DNA of 33,704 nucleotides from CAYMUR01 sp964393615 (GTDB lineage: Bacteria; Planctomycetota; Planctomycetia; Pirellulales; Pirellulaceae), in assembly GCA_964393615.1 (NCBI GenBank), contig CAYMUR010000059.1:1-33704 (forward strand). The letters run 5' to 3'. The notes under the pieces are model-generated. The model was not told the DNA's origin, did no database searches, and saw only the letters and a program-made list of their open reading frames with translations. A program made the position numbers and the translations under genes. This document shows, piece after piece, positions 7,571 through 16,411 of the stretch (position 1 is the stretch's first letter; the number at the start of each line of letters is the position of its first letter).

Positions 7571-8669
7571 TCAATTCCGTTTAACTCGCCATTGCAAAAA
7601 GGAGTCCAAAAAACCGCCGATATTACCATCCAGCACGTCGTTGAAATTAGAAACTGAATGCCCGGTACGGGAATCTTTGACACGCTGGTCGGGGTGCAGA
7701 AAGTAGTTGCGGATTTGGGAGCCAAACCCCACGCGCGCCTGATCTTTGTATTTCTGTGCCTGTTCTCTTTCACGCTTTTCTTCCTCAATTTGAGCCATTT
7801 TGGCACGGAGCATTTTCCAGGCGGTGGCTCGGTTCTTGTGTTGACTCCGCTCATTTTGGCAGGAGACGACGACCCCGGTTGGATTGTGGGTCAACCGGAC
7901 GGCACTACTGGTTTTGTTGACGTGCTGTCCACCCGCACCACTGGCACGAAACGTGTCCTCGCGAACATCTTTTTCTTCAATATGAATATCGACGTTGTCC
8001 GAGATTTCCGGGGAGACATCGATTGCGGCGAAACTTGTTTGACGCTTACTCTCTGCGTTAAAGGGGCTGATACGAACCAAGCGGTGCATACCACTTTCTC
8101 CTTTGAGAAAGCCGTACGCCATGGGGCCCCGAATCGCTATCGTTCCACTATTGATGCCCGCTTCGTCGTTCTCGTTACGATCGAGTAATTCCACAGTGAA
8201 GTCATTTTTCTGGGCCCACTGGGTATACATCCGCAATAACATGTCTGCCCAGTCGTTGGCGTCGGTCCCGCCATCGCGTGCGTTAATCGTTAACAAAGCT
8301 CCTGCGCCGTCGAGGGGGCCATTCAACAGCGATTTAAGTTCCAAGCCATCGACTAGCGATTGCAATCTGTTAAGTTCCCCGGGAACTTCTGCGGCAAAAC
8401 TTGCATCTTCTTCGGCCATTTCGATCATGGCTGCCAGGTCCCCCACACCCTTGATCGCTTCTTCAAGAGGTTTGACAATAGCGTGCAGTGATTTTAGTTC
8501 ACCGACCGTTTGTTGTGCGGCCTCTTGGTTATCCCAAAATCCTGTTGCCATCATTTGGGATTCGATTTGTGCAATTTGTTTTTTTTGGGTGACGTAGTCA
8601 AAGAGAGTCCTCTAACTGAAGGATGCGCTGCTGAATCGTTTCTGCTCGATCGGTTAATTCTTTATCCAT
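7571..8669 (-). CDS. prfB: Peptide chain release factor 2, with programmed +1 frameshift
   Basis: RF2 reads UAA and UGA stop codons and triggers peptide release on the ribosome. Two segments join: ATG at 8669 encodes MDKELTDRAETIQQRILQLE plus DSL, then an in-frame TGA at 8598-8600; a +1 shift at CTT-TGA-C continues with DYVTQKKQIAQIESQMMATG and runs to 7571. The total is about 365 residues, the normal RF2 size. Key motifs are GAGGQHVNKTSSAV (the GGQ that catalyses hydrolysis) and VRISPF (the SPF stop-codon reading tripeptide). The upstream AAAGGA before the ATG is a fair ribosome binding site. The frame beginning at 8554 is only the C-terminal part. The hisE-hisG pair lies upstream on the same strand, 122 bp away. 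Confidence 0.96.
8597..8612 (-). promoter_or_regulatory. prfB autoregulatory frameshift site
   Basis: On the minus strand: GAGGAC, TCT, CTT, TGA, C. CTT TGA C is the classical RF2 slippery stop, and GAGGA a few bases before it matches the internal Shine-Dalgarno-like element that stimulates shifting. When RF2 is scarce, the poor UGA-C stop is read slowly and ribosomes slip +1, restoring RF2. Confidence 0.93.
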
Positions 8670-8791
8670 GGGTAAATCCTTTTGAGGAAAGCAGCATGCG
8701 AAGAAGCCAGTATAGCAGCTTGATGTGGATTTGTTGATGCTGGTTGGACTGTGTTTCTGGAGGGATCACGAGATTTTATTGGTAGTAACAG

Positions 8792-9652
8792 TCAGAGACG
8801 ACAGTTTGCGATCTTGGTTTCTAAGATTGCATGGGCACCTAGAGTTTCCAGTTGCTCCATGGCATCAATCACGTCACGTTTTGGGACCATTACTTTGACA
8901 GCACACCAGTTCGGGTCCTCAAGGCCGCTGACCGTTGGTGAGTTAAATCCGGGAGTGATGTTCTCAGCTTCCGCGAGCTTTTTCCGGGTGATGTTATATT
9001 CGAGGAGGGAGTAGGAGCGTGCAATCACCACACCTTCCATGCGCCGCACGACTCGATCCGCCAACTCATTGTGTTGACATTGCATGTTCTGGATCAAGAC
9101 CGTCTCGTAACGACCGATCTCATCAAGGACACGCAGCTTGTTTGCTGCCAGGGTGCTGCCCGTTTCAACCAGGTCAACAATAGCATCGGCGACGCCCAAC
9201 GAAATCATGATTTCCACCGATCCGGTAATAGGTACCAGATGTGCCTGACACCCATTGGATTCTAGATAGCGACCAGTGATGCGTTCAAAGCTGGTGGCGA
9301 TACGGCAGCCGTCGAGGTCAACAGGATCCTGAAATTTACTTTGTTCCGGCACACAGACAGCCAGCCGACATTTACCAACGCCTAATTCGAGCCTGCTTTG
9401 CACTGACACACCACTTTCGCTTAGCAAATCACTGCCAGTGATTCCCATGTCAATGGCGCCTTCCGCACACAAGACAGGGATGTCGTCAGTACGCAAGAAA
9501 GTGACATCCACGGGAATTTCTTGTACACGGGCAAATAACGAACGATCCTGGCGGCGAAAGTTCAATCCTGCTTCGTTAAGGAGTTGACTTGCCAGTTCCG
9601 ACAGGCGACCTTTGCTGGGAACTCCCAGCCGAAGGTTGGAAAATTCAGACAT
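8792..9652 (-). CDS. hisG: ATP phosphoribosyltransferase, long form
   Basis: First enzyme of histidine synthesis: ATP plus PRPP gives phosphoribosyl-ATP. 286 residues is the long (HisGL) form, which works alone without HisZ. LRLGVPSKGRLSE opens the protein; AIDMGITGSDLLSE and the PRPP loop DLVETGSTLAANKLR are characteristic. The last 80 residues (NITPGFNSPTVSGLEDPNWC, then AVKVMVPKRDVIDAMEQL) form the C-terminal regulatory domain that binds histidine for feedback inhibition. AGGAAA seven bases before ATG supports the start. The hisE stop is 3 bp upstream, so the two are translationally linked; the order hisE-hisG and the absence of other his genes shows a dispersed pathway. Confidence 0.96.
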   Translation of the reverse strand: MSEFSNLRLGVPSKGRLSELASQLLNEAGLNFRRQDRSLFARVQEIPVDVTFLRTDDIPVLCAEGAIDMGITGSDLLSESGVSVQSRLELGVGKCRLAVCVPEQSKFQDPVDLDGCRIATSFERITGRYLESNGCQAHLVPITGSVEIMISLGVADAIVDLVETGSTLAANKLRVLDEIGRYETVLIQNMQCQHNELADRVVRRMEGVVIARSYSLLEYNITRKKLAEAENITPGFNSPTVSGLEDPNWCAVKVMVPKRDVIDAMEQLETLGAHAILETKIANCRL

Positions 9653-9655
9653 CGA

Positions 9656-9988
9656 CTATTTCCTGGAAGCTTTCTCGTCCAAACCGGACGTTCCAAAACG
9701 TCGTGCCAACTCAGATTCTACGTCTTGCAAGCTGACGTCACAAAATCCGAGCAACACCATTATATGATAGAATAGATCGGCTGCCTCATGGACCAGGTGC
9801 TGCCGTGCGTCAGCTCCCGACTCCCCTGCGGCCTCGATTAACTCGGCTGTCTCTTCGTTGAGTTTAGCGCCGATCGCTTCAATTCCACCAGACATTAATT
9901 TTGTTGTGTACGAACTTGCAGACGGGTTGTTCTTGCGATCGTCGATCGTCTGCATTAGCTGTTGTAGGATTTTGTTGCTGTTAGACAC
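9656..9988 (-). CDS. hisE: Phosphoribosyl-ATP pyrophosphatase
   Basis: Second step of histidine synthesis: removes pyrophosphate from phosphoribosyl-ATP. 110 residues, a stand-alone HisE without the HisI cyclohydrolase domain. The MazG-like metal-binding helices are seen as KLNEETAELIEAAGE and LVHEAADLFYHIMVLLG, with SYTTKLMSGGIEAIGAK before them. The start is GTG at 9988, with AGGGAA five bases upstream. It directly precedes hisG, and its substrate is the HisG product, which fits co-expression. Confidence 0.93.
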   Translation of the reverse strand: MSNSNKILQQLMQTIDDRKNNPSASSYTTKLMSGGIEAIGAKLNEETAELIEAAGESGADARQHLVHEAADLFYHIMVLLGFCDVSLQDVESELARRFGTSGLDEKASRK

Positions 9989-10105
9989 TCAATTTCCCTA
10001 CGAAGTTTTGCCTAATCTCATGATTGACTGTGTTACAGTAGAATGTATCTTGTGAATTGGATAGCGAAGGATGATAAACGTTTTCTATGTGGCGATCAGT
10101 TTCTT

Positions 10106-10205
10106 NNNNNNNNNNNNNNNNNNNNNNNNNNNNNNNNNNNNNNNNNNNNNNNNNNNNNNNNNNNNNNNNNNNNNNNNNNNNNNNNNNNNNNNNNNNNNNN
10201 NNNNN
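10106..10205. other. Assembly gap (100 N)
   Basis: Exactly 100 N, the usual placeholder length. Repeat copies abut its right side and a partial copy abuts its left side. Confidence 0.98.
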
Positions 10206-10276
10206 ACAAATCAAGTTTCTTACAAATCAAGTTTCTTACAAATCAAGTTTCTTACAAATCAAGTTTCTTACAAATC
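10206..10276. repeat. 16-bp direct tandem repeat, 4.4 copies
   Basis: ACAAATCAAGTTTCTT is repeated without change at 10206, 10222, 10238 and 10254, followed by a partial ACAAATC. The base pairs before the gap (ATCAGTTTCTT, ending at 10105) resemble the end of a unit with one base missing, so the array probably spans the gap. Confidence 0.93.
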
Positions 10277-10415
10277 TCTGTTGTGACCTGTAAAATCATC
10301 ACCAAATCTCTTTTTATGTCTTACTGGGCGAGGGAGCTTGACGGGACTGAACTAAGACCAATATCGTACAATCTTCTCAAGCGAATCACAATGAGGAACG
10401 GGGCGTGCGTAGCAG

Positions 10416-11366
10416 ATGAGACGTGAATCTTTCATTGACTGTTGGTTTCTTACAGGTGCTACTGCCAGTGGCAAGACCGCAGTCGGGATCGAACTTGCCT
10501 CGCAAATAGATGCGGAGATCATTTCACTCGATTCGATGGCCGTTTATCGAGGGATGAATCTTGGCACGGCCAAACCGACAAATACTGATCGTGATCGAGT
10601 CCCTCATCACCTGATTGATATTGTATCTCCTGACCAGGAGTTTAGCGTGGCCGAATATCGGGACTTGGCATGGCAGACCGTAAAGGATATTTGGCGTCGG
10701 GGTCGAGAGGTCTTATTTGTCGGTGGGACACCACTCTATTTGATGGCGTTGTTACGAGGTTTGGTGAGTGGTCCTCCCCCCGATTTAGAATTTCGTCAAC
10801 AGGTGGAGTACGAAGTTCAACAGGTAGGTTCACAGGCACTCCACGATCGATTACGGCAAGTCGATCCGCTATCAGCAACCAAGTTGCATCCAAACGATGT
10901 TAAACGGATTATTCGTGCTTTGGAAGTACATTATTTGACTGGCCAGCCAATCAGCCATGTGCAGACGCAATTTCACGAAGGTATATCGGCAGACGAATGT
11001 CGTGTGTTCAAGTTGGAATGGCCGCGCGCCCGATTATACGATCGGATTGATTGTCGTGTTGACCAGTTTTTTAAACGGGGATTCGTTGAGGAAGTTCAAG
11101 GTTTATTGGCCACATTTGGCAGTTTGAGTCAAACATCGCTTCAAGCTGTTGGCTACCGTGAAGTCCTGAGTTATCTGGCGGGTGAGTACAGTTTCGAACA
11201 GACGGTCCAAACCGTTAAAAATCGAACCCACCGTTTTGCCAGACATCAGGAAACATGGTTCCGACGTTTTTCCGAGTGTGATCCAGTGCTGATGGCCGAG
11301 GATGCCGAATGGGACCGGATTGCGACTGAACTTGTTGCCGTGGGCGAGACTCGCCAGCTACCGTAA
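10416..11366 (+). CDS. miaA: tRNA dimethylallyltransferase
   Basis: Adds a dimethylallyl group to A37 of tRNAs that read UNN codons. 316 residues, normal length. The P-loop GATASGKT is at about 14-21, followed by EIISLDSMAVYRGMNLGTAK (substrate and Asp catalytic region), HHLIDIVSPDQEFSVAEY, and FVGGTPLYLMALLRG. The C-terminal half has QAVGYREVLSYLAGE and KNRTHRFARHQETWFRRF, the usual tRNA-binding ending. The ATG at 10416 is preceded by GAGGAACGGGG at a longer than normal distance. aspS follows on the same strand 168 bp later, another tRNA-related gene. Confidence 0.95.
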   Translation: MRRESFIDCWFLTGATASGKTAVGIELASQIDAEIISLDSMAVYRGMNLGTAKPTNTDRDRVPHHLIDIVSPDQEFSVAEYRDLAWQTVKDIWRRGREVLFVGGTPLYLMALLRGLVSGPPPDLEFRQQVEYEVQQVGSQALHDRLRQVDPLSATKLHPNDVKRIIRALEVHYLTGQPISHVQTQFHEGISADECRVFKLEWPRARLYDRIDCRVDQFFKRGFVEEVQGLLATFGSLSQTSLQAVGYREVLSYLAGEYSFEQTVQTVKNRTHRFARHQETWFRRFSECDPVLMAEDAEWDRIATELVAVGETRQLP

Positions 11367-11534
11367 CTTGCCGTACACCGAGGACTGACGGGGTTAGCGA
11401 CGAGAAAATCTATCGTGGATGTGCCTTCTGGCGACAATACCCGTTCTATCGCGGGTGACTGGCATGTACAATGTGGAGTTTGAATACAGCGTTAGTCTTT
11501 TTTTAGTTCAACCAATCATCACAAGGAATTCGTT

Positions 11535-13316
11535 TTGTTGCGTACCCATACTTGCGGCGAGTTGAACCCGGAACATGTTGACCAAGAGGTAACGATTTGT
11601 GGTTGGGTCGATAGGGTCCGTAACCACGGTGGAGCGTTATTTGTTGACCTGCGAGATCGATATGGTCAGACACAGGTCTTGTTTGGTCCGGAAAGTGGTG
11701 ATGAACTACTCGAACAATCTCAATCCCTGCGGTCAGAATATGTGATCGCGGCAACTGGCAAAGTGGCGTTTCGGCCAGAGGAAAATATTAATGAAAAACT
11801 AGTGACTGGAAAAATTGAAGTTCGCTGTACAAAGCTTGAAGTGTTTAATGCCAGTTTGACACCACCTGTATCACCGAGTCACACTGATTTGCCCGGTGAG
11901 GACTTGCGTCTCAAGTATCGCTATCTTGATCTGCGCCGCGAGGAAATGCAAAACACGATGTTGCTTCGCAGCCGAATTGTAAAAGGAATGCGAGATTACT
12001 TTGAGGTGCGCGGGTTCATCGATATCGAAACGCCTATCTTGGGACGTAGTACTCCGGAAGGTGCCAGGGATTATCTGGTACCCAGTCGTATTCAGCATGG
12101 TGGTTTTTATGCCCTGCCCCAGTCACCGCAGCTTTACAAGCAGATTCTGATGATCGCTGGTTACGATCGCTATATTCAGGTTGCCCGCTGTTTTCGTGAT
12201 GAGGATTTACGTGCAGATCGCCAACCCGAGTTTACTCAACTTGATATGGAGATGTCGTTCGTACAAGCAGATGACGTGATAGCGGAAATAGATGGACTTG
12301 TCGTCCGACTCGCCAAGGAAATTTTGGGGTTGGATGTAACGCTACCACTACCGCGCATGTCGTATGATGAGGCGATGGAGCGGTTTGGACATGACGCCCC
12401 TGACCTGCGTTTTGGCATGGAGCTGATCGACTGTACCGATCTTGCTGCCCAGTGTGGATTTCGTGTCTTTCGTGGTGTTGCTGACTCGGGAGGAAAGATT
12501 CGTGGGATCAATGCGTCTGGTGGGGGTAAACGGTATTCTCGAAAAGATATTGATGAACTGACTGAATTTGTGAAAAACGATTTTGGTGCCAAAGGGCTTG
12601 CATGGTTTCGTGTCGAAGATGACGGCAGTTTATTTTCACCGATTGCCAAGAACTTTGATGCGGCGCTGCTCACACAGTTTTCTCAACGCTTAAGCGCCAA
12701 GCCTGGTGATTTGTTACTGTTTGTGGCAGATGCCTGGGAAGTCACATGTAAAGCGCTTTATGGACTCAGGCGACGCCTTGGTGCGGAATTAGAACTGTAC
12801 GATCCCAACCAAATGCATTTTTCCTGGGTTGTGGAATTTCCGATGTTTGAATTTGCCGAGGAAGAAAGCCATTGGGTTGCCATGCACCACCCGTTTACCG
12901 CTCCTCGGATTCAAGATGTCGACTTGCTCGAATCGGATCCGGGTCGTTGTCGTGCACAGGCATACGACCTCGTGATCAATGGTTCCGAAGCAGGAGGGGG
13001 AACGATCCGGATTCATGACGACAATATCCAGCGCAAAGTATTTGAGTTATTGGGTTTAGATGAACAAGTGGCGAAAAAACGTTTTGGATTTTTACTCGAT
13101 GCTTTGCAATACGGTGCCCCTCCACATGGTGGCATTGCTTTGGGAATTGACCGCTGGGTGATGTTGTTTGCTGGTCTTGAAAATATTCGCGACTGCATTG
13201 CTTTTCCGAAAACGCAGCGGGCTGCCGATTTAATGACTGCTGCACCCAATGAAGTAGATCGTAAACAATTGGATGAACTTTCGGTGCGTGTTTTACCACA
13301 ACACGATAAGGCTTGA
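11535..13316 (+). CDS. aspS: Aspartyl-tRNA synthetase, bacterial type
   Basis: 593 residues, the bacterial size. Order: OB-fold anticodon-binding domain (1-110; RTHTCGELNPEHVDQEVTIC, then GWVDRVRNHGGALFVDLRDR), class II core with motif 1 (SRIVKGMRDYFEVRGFIDIE), the flipping-loop region (GRSTPEGARDYLVPSR), motif 2 (VARCFRDEDLRADRQPEFTQ), the GAD insertion domain of bacterial enzymes at about 290-420, and motif 3 (GGIALGIDRWVMLFAG). Charges tRNA-Asp in the cytoplasm; some bacterial AspRS also charge tRNA-Asn, which cannot be decided here. The start is TTG, either at 11535 or the adjacent TTG at 11538, with AAGGA upstream; TTG starts are weak and may limit translation. Confidence 0.96.
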   Translation: MLRTHTCGELNPEHVDQEVTICGWVDRVRNHGGALFVDLRDRYGQTQVLFGPESGDELLEQSQSLRSEYVIAATGKVAFRPEENINEKLVTGKIEVRCTKLEVFNASLTPPVSPSHTDLPGEDLRLKYRYLDLRREEMQNTMLLRSRIVKGMRDYFEVRGFIDIETPILGRSTPEGARDYLVPSRIQHGGFYALPQSPQLYKQILMIAGYDRYIQVARCFRDEDLRADRQPEFTQLDMEMSFVQADDVIAEIDGLVVRLAKEILGLDVTLPLPRMSYDEAMERFGHDAPDLRFGMELIDCTDLAAQCGFRVFRGVADSGGKIRGINASGGGKRYSRKDIDELTEFVKNDFGAKGLAWFRVEDDGSLFSPIAKNFDAALLTQFSQRLSAKPGDLLLFVADAWEVTCKALYGLRRRLGAELELYDPNQMHFSWVVEFPMFEFAEEESHWVAMHHPFTAPRIQDVDLLESDPGRCRAQAYDLVINGSEAGGGTIRIHDDNIQRKVFELLGLDEQVAKKRFGFLLDALQYGAPPHGGIALGIDRWVMLFAGLENIRDCIAFPKTQRAADLMTAAPNEVDRKQLDELSVRVLPQHDKA

Positions 13317-13496
13317 TTGGGCAGGCTGTCCGTGGTAAATGGGTAGGCTGGGTGGCGTGTTTCGCTTGGCGAACGCTGTTGACGAGATTTTGGGACTTTG
13401 GGAGTATGCCCCTGCTTCGAGAGACCCTGGGGGCGCTTGTCGTATCGGGTCAATACTGGCCCACAGCGTGTCAGAATCGCTAAAGGAACATCGAGA

Positions 13497-14333
13497 ATGA
13501 ACTATGGCGAACCCATCTATGGCTGGGTTTGGCTGGCGTTATGCATGCTAGGCTGTACGCAGGAAGCTATTCCAACGGCAAGTATTTCGTCCAACACGAA
13601 AGTGGCCAAATCGCTTGAAATGCCGACTGACGAGGATGTTTCACAAGAGCACTCGGCCTTTCTGTCGCAGACGGCAGAAAGGGCTCAGGTACTGATTCAG
13701 CCGATACAGTCTCCAGAATCAGAAATCAATGTCCCCTCCAGATCGAATGCTCTACGTTCTTTGGTGAAGGGCAAGCTTGTTCATGTTGAGAACACGGAGA
13801 CGACTGCTGCAGTCATTCCCAGGAAACACGATTTTGACAACCTAAGCAAACCGATTGTCAAATTAAGTGGACAACACGAACAAACTTGTCTGGTAAAGAT
13901 TGGCGATGTTTTTCCATCTCTGACAATGACCACGTTGTCGGGAGATATTGGTTTGCTCTCTAATTATTATGGTGATCGGTTAACATTGGTTGTCTTTTGG
14001 ACGAACAAACAACCGTATGCCTTGCAACAATACAAGGATCTGGAAAACGACATTCTTGAACCATATGGACCGGACGGAGTGAGCGTCATTGCGACCAATG
14101 TCGGCGATTCAATCGAGGAAGTCGAGGGGCAAATGAACGAGCATGGTCGTTCGTTCCCAAACTTTGTTGATCCAGATAGGACTGCATTTTATGCAATCGC
14201 CACGCGAAAGTTACCTCGCAGTTATCTGCTTGACGTAAACGGAAAAATCGTTTGGTTCGACATTGAATATTCGCAGAGCACTCGCCGCGAATTAGATTGG
14301 GCAATTCGTTACTTTCTAAGTGATCAAAGCTGA
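13497..14333 (+). CDS. Thioredoxin-fold (redoxin/TlpA-like) envelope protein lacking the CxxC
   Basis: 278 residues from ATG 13497, supported by AAAGGA nine bases upstream; a longer frame from 13398 lacks such support. The N-terminus GWVWLALCMLGC looks like a hydrophobic signal with a lipoprotein-like cysteine at about residue 20, though the lipobox is weak and no basic residues precede it. About 110 residues of low-complexity linker follow. The C-terminal domain (VKIGDVFPSLTMTTLSGDIG, then YYGDRLTLVVFWTNKQPYAL) has the redoxin pattern, and the tail TRKLPRSYLLDVNGKIVWFD keeps the cis-Pro region. Where a redox enzyme has W-C-x-x-C, this one has TNKQPYA, so it cannot do thiol chemistry. Overlaps the convergent HD gene by 10 bp. 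Confidence 0.75.
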   Translation: MNYGEPIYGWVWLALCMLGCTQEAIPTASISSNTKVAKSLEMPTDEDVSQEHSAFLSQTAERAQVLIQPIQSPESEINVPSRSNALRSLVKGKLVHVENTETTAAVIPRKHDFDNLSKPIVKLSGQHEQTCLVKIGDVFPSLTMTTLSGDIGLLSNYYGDRLTLVVFWTNKQPYALQQYKDLENDILEPYGPDGVSVIATNVGDSIEEVEGQMNEHGRSFPNFVDPDRTAFYAIATRKLPRSYLLDVNGKIVWFDIEYSQSTRRELDWAIRYFLSDQS

Positions 14334-15661
14334 TTGACCCGCTCGATTGCTTGTTCAACTAATCGGTCCAAGTCGTGGATCTTGTGACATGCGTCGCTCA
14401 GGTCCGGGTGTGTGAAAATACGGACACGTTTCACGTAGTCATCAAACTGCTGGTGGGCTAACGCCTGGACGACGGGGGAAACATCTGCCAGTTGGCGAAA
14501 ACAGTTTTCTTTGGGGAAATGTACGTCGATGTTGAACTCGATTTCGCGTTTGACGGGAGGAGCATCTACGAGTATTTTGTGGGGCTCGACCTGCTGCCCC
14601 AAGCGGTGGCTGAGGATTTCACTCAGCGACGTTCCACAGGCCGTAAGCCAGGAATAAGGCTGGCGAGCCAAACGTCGGTAAATATCATTCTGCTGGAAGC
14701 AACTGTATTGTGCGACCCGTTTGTAAAGTTGACGTTTCGATCCGAATAGACCTTGCAGCAGTTCGTGGGCAGGATTCTGTTCGGCATGGCTTAAGCATTG
14801 ACTAATAAAGGCACTTTCGGTCAACCGAAACAATTGGTCCAGGTTCATGTCAGCATGTAAAAAATAAAAAGCTCTTTGCAGCATGGCAGTCGCCGCGCGG
14901 ACCGTGTGGTGCCAATAGACTTCACTGAACATGACATATCGGGCAAATACCATTAACTCGGCAGCTGTTCGACCTTTTTCGGTAATCGCCAGGCCATCTC
15001 CTGATGCATTGAGGGTCAGACTTGTGATGAGTCGTTGCTGGTCAAAGTTCCTGCCATAAGGAACGCCTGCGTGTAGACTGTCACGCATTAGGTAGTCCAT
15101 TTTGTCGATGTCAACTGGTCCTGACAGAATACTTTTTAAGATTTTAGAAGACGTATTGTTAGGCTTTTCGGAAAGTAGCGATGCGACTGCATTCGGTTGG
15201 ATGTGCCATTTATCTCTAAGCGTTTGGGCAATTTCACCTTCGAGTAAAAAACGGTTGGCGTAGAACTCGTGGCTGGAAACTCCTGGAAGTTGCATATCTT
15301 CGATGGGATGGCAAAAGGGCCAATGCCCCAGGTCATGCAACAGTGCAGCTGCAATTAGGATCTCTCCATCTGAGGCCGAGATCACTGATGAAAAACGTGG
15401 ATCCATTGCCAGCTGACGCAGGTACAATAATGCCATGCGATAGACGCCCAGCGAGTGTTCGAACCGCATATGATGAGCTGCCGGATACACAAGAGCGACT
15501 AGTCCTAACTGGCTTATGTGCGCCAAGCGGTGAAAGTCTGCCGCATCGATGATTTGACGTACTCGTGGTGTCAGAGGCACGTCGATTTCTTGTGGGATGC
15601 GCAGCAATCCGGTACGCCCTTCCAGCGCTTGTATTTCCGGTATTGCTAGGATCGAAGACAC
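14324..15661 (-). CDS. HD-superfamily phosphohydrolase (dGTPase-like)
   Basis: 445 residues. Metal-binding residues of an HD domain are visible: RFEHSLGVY (first His), LLHDLGHWPFCHPIED (the HD pair and a downstream His) and DIDKMDYLMRDSLHAG (the last Asp). The N-terminus LRIPQEIDVPLTPRVRQIID, then AADFHRLAHISQLGLVALVY, matches the dGTPase-like group that includes YwfO and SAMHD1-type proteins. The substrate is probably a nucleotide, but which one is not visible. The start is GTG at 15661 with GGGGA at a fitting distance. It is the last gene of a minus-strand series with the zinc-ribbon and ACT proteins (51 bp upstream), and its end overlaps the convergent redoxin gene. Confidence 0.85.
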   Translation of the reverse strand: MSSILAIPEIQALEGRTGLLRIPQEIDVPLTPRVRQIIDAADFHRLAHISQLGLVALVYPAAHHMRFEHSLGVYRMALLYLRQLAMDPRFSSVISASDGEILIAAALLHDLGHWPFCHPIEDMQLPGVSSHEFYANRFLLEGEIAQTLRDKWHIQPNAVASLLSEKPNNTSSKILKSILSGPVDIDKMDYLMRDSLHAGVPYGRNFDQQRLITSLTLNASGDGLAITEKGRTAAELMVFARYVMFSEVYWHHTVRAATAMLQRAFYFLHADMNLDQLFRLTESAFISQCLSHAEQNPAHELLQGLFGSKRQLYKRVAQYSCFQQNDIYRRLARQPYSWLTACGTSLSEILSHRLGQQVEPHKILVDAPPVKREIEFNIDVHFPKENCFRQLADVSPVVQALAHQQFDDYVKRVRIFTHPDLSDACHKIHDLDRLVEQAIERVNQL

Positions 15662-15711
15662 GTGATGTTATCCCCAAAAATGACGCTTGCTATTGTGGTA
15701 GGGTGAATGCC

Positions 15712-16392
15712 TCAAAACGCTGGCAATTTTACGATCAGACGTAAAACAATGGTTACCGTAAGGTACAATGCATAGTGTAAGAACGCATTGGTCGGGTTTA
15801 GGTCTAACGAGACAAGAGCGGTTAGCGTACCGACGAAGACAAAGGGCAGTACGAGAAACAAGATACTCCAAGGTTCCAGGGGCTGGTCTCCAAAAAAAAA
15901 CGGCCCTGCCAGCGCATAGGCTCCCCAAAGCAGTGAGTAGATAACGGCGCAGATCGTGAGCCTTAAAGCTAGGTGTACGCCACGGTACGGTTCTAATTCG
16001 TTGTCGCGTAAAATTGTATAGGCTGCAAAAGCCAAAGGGGGTGCACTGGCGATAGCCCCTAATGTTTTCAGGAGTGTTGGGATATCCCCATCGGGATAGG
16101 TCATGCGTGTATAGAGAGCCACAGCCAATACCACGGCAACGCTTAGAAGAATTCCCGTAAATAATAATGGTGTGAGCACGGTTTCATCGCGTACAACAGG
16201 CTTGAGCACCAGTTTTCCTGCTGCGTCCCGAGTACCGCCAAATTCGTCAGGTGCCTTGATGACGACTTCATCTTCTGAAGGCGGAACCGTAATCTCAACT
16301 TTGCATTTGGGGCAGGGGCCTTTTTTACCAGCGTGCTGATCGCTAACTTTGAACCGAGCGTGGCAACCGGGGCAAACGACTTGTATCGCCAT
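15712..16392 (-). CDS. Zinc-ribbon multi-pass membrane protein
   Basis: 226 residues. The N-terminus VVCPGCHARFKVSDQHAGKK and GPCPKCKVEITVP has two CxxC knuckles 19 residues apart, a rubredoxin-like zinc ribbon seen repeatedly in planctomycete membrane proteins. Residues about 75-226 hold four to five hydrophobic segments (LLFTGILLSVAVVLAVALY; TLGAIASAPPLAFAAYTI; LTICAVIYSLLWGAYALAG; ILFLVLPFVFVGTLTALVSL; ALYLTVTIVLRLIV). The ribbon probably faces the cytoplasm. Function is unknown. A GAAGAG stretch before the ATG is a fair ribosome binding site, and the ACT gene ends 19 bp upstream, so the two are likely co-transcribed. Confidence 0.8.
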   Translation of the reverse strand: MAIQVVCPGCHARFKVSDQHAGKKGPCPKCKVEITVPPSEDEVVIKAPDEFGGTRDAAGKLVLKPVVRDETVLTPLLFTGILLSVAVVLAVALYTRMTYPDGDIPTLLKTLGAIASAPPLAFAAYTILRDNELEPYRGVHLALRLTICAVIYSLLWGAYALAGPFFFGDQPLEPWSILFLVLPFVFVGTLTALVSLDLNPTNAFLHYALYLTVTIVLRLIVKLPAF

Positions 16393-16411
16393 TAATCTCT
16401 TCTCGTGGATC

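Larger units (their letters stand above)
9989..10415. other. Intergenic with tandem repeat and 100-N gap
   Basis: Lies between the divergent hisE and miaA genes, so promoters for both should be here. 100 bases are unknown. No gene can be supported. Confidence 0.6.

Noticed and set aside
10206..10276. CRISPR array
   Set aside because: The units are directly adjacent identical 16-mers without spacers, so this is a simple tandem repeat.
10043..10293. Frames running through the 100-N gap
   Set aside because: They are artefacts of translating N and a 16-bp repeat; no protein can be inferred.
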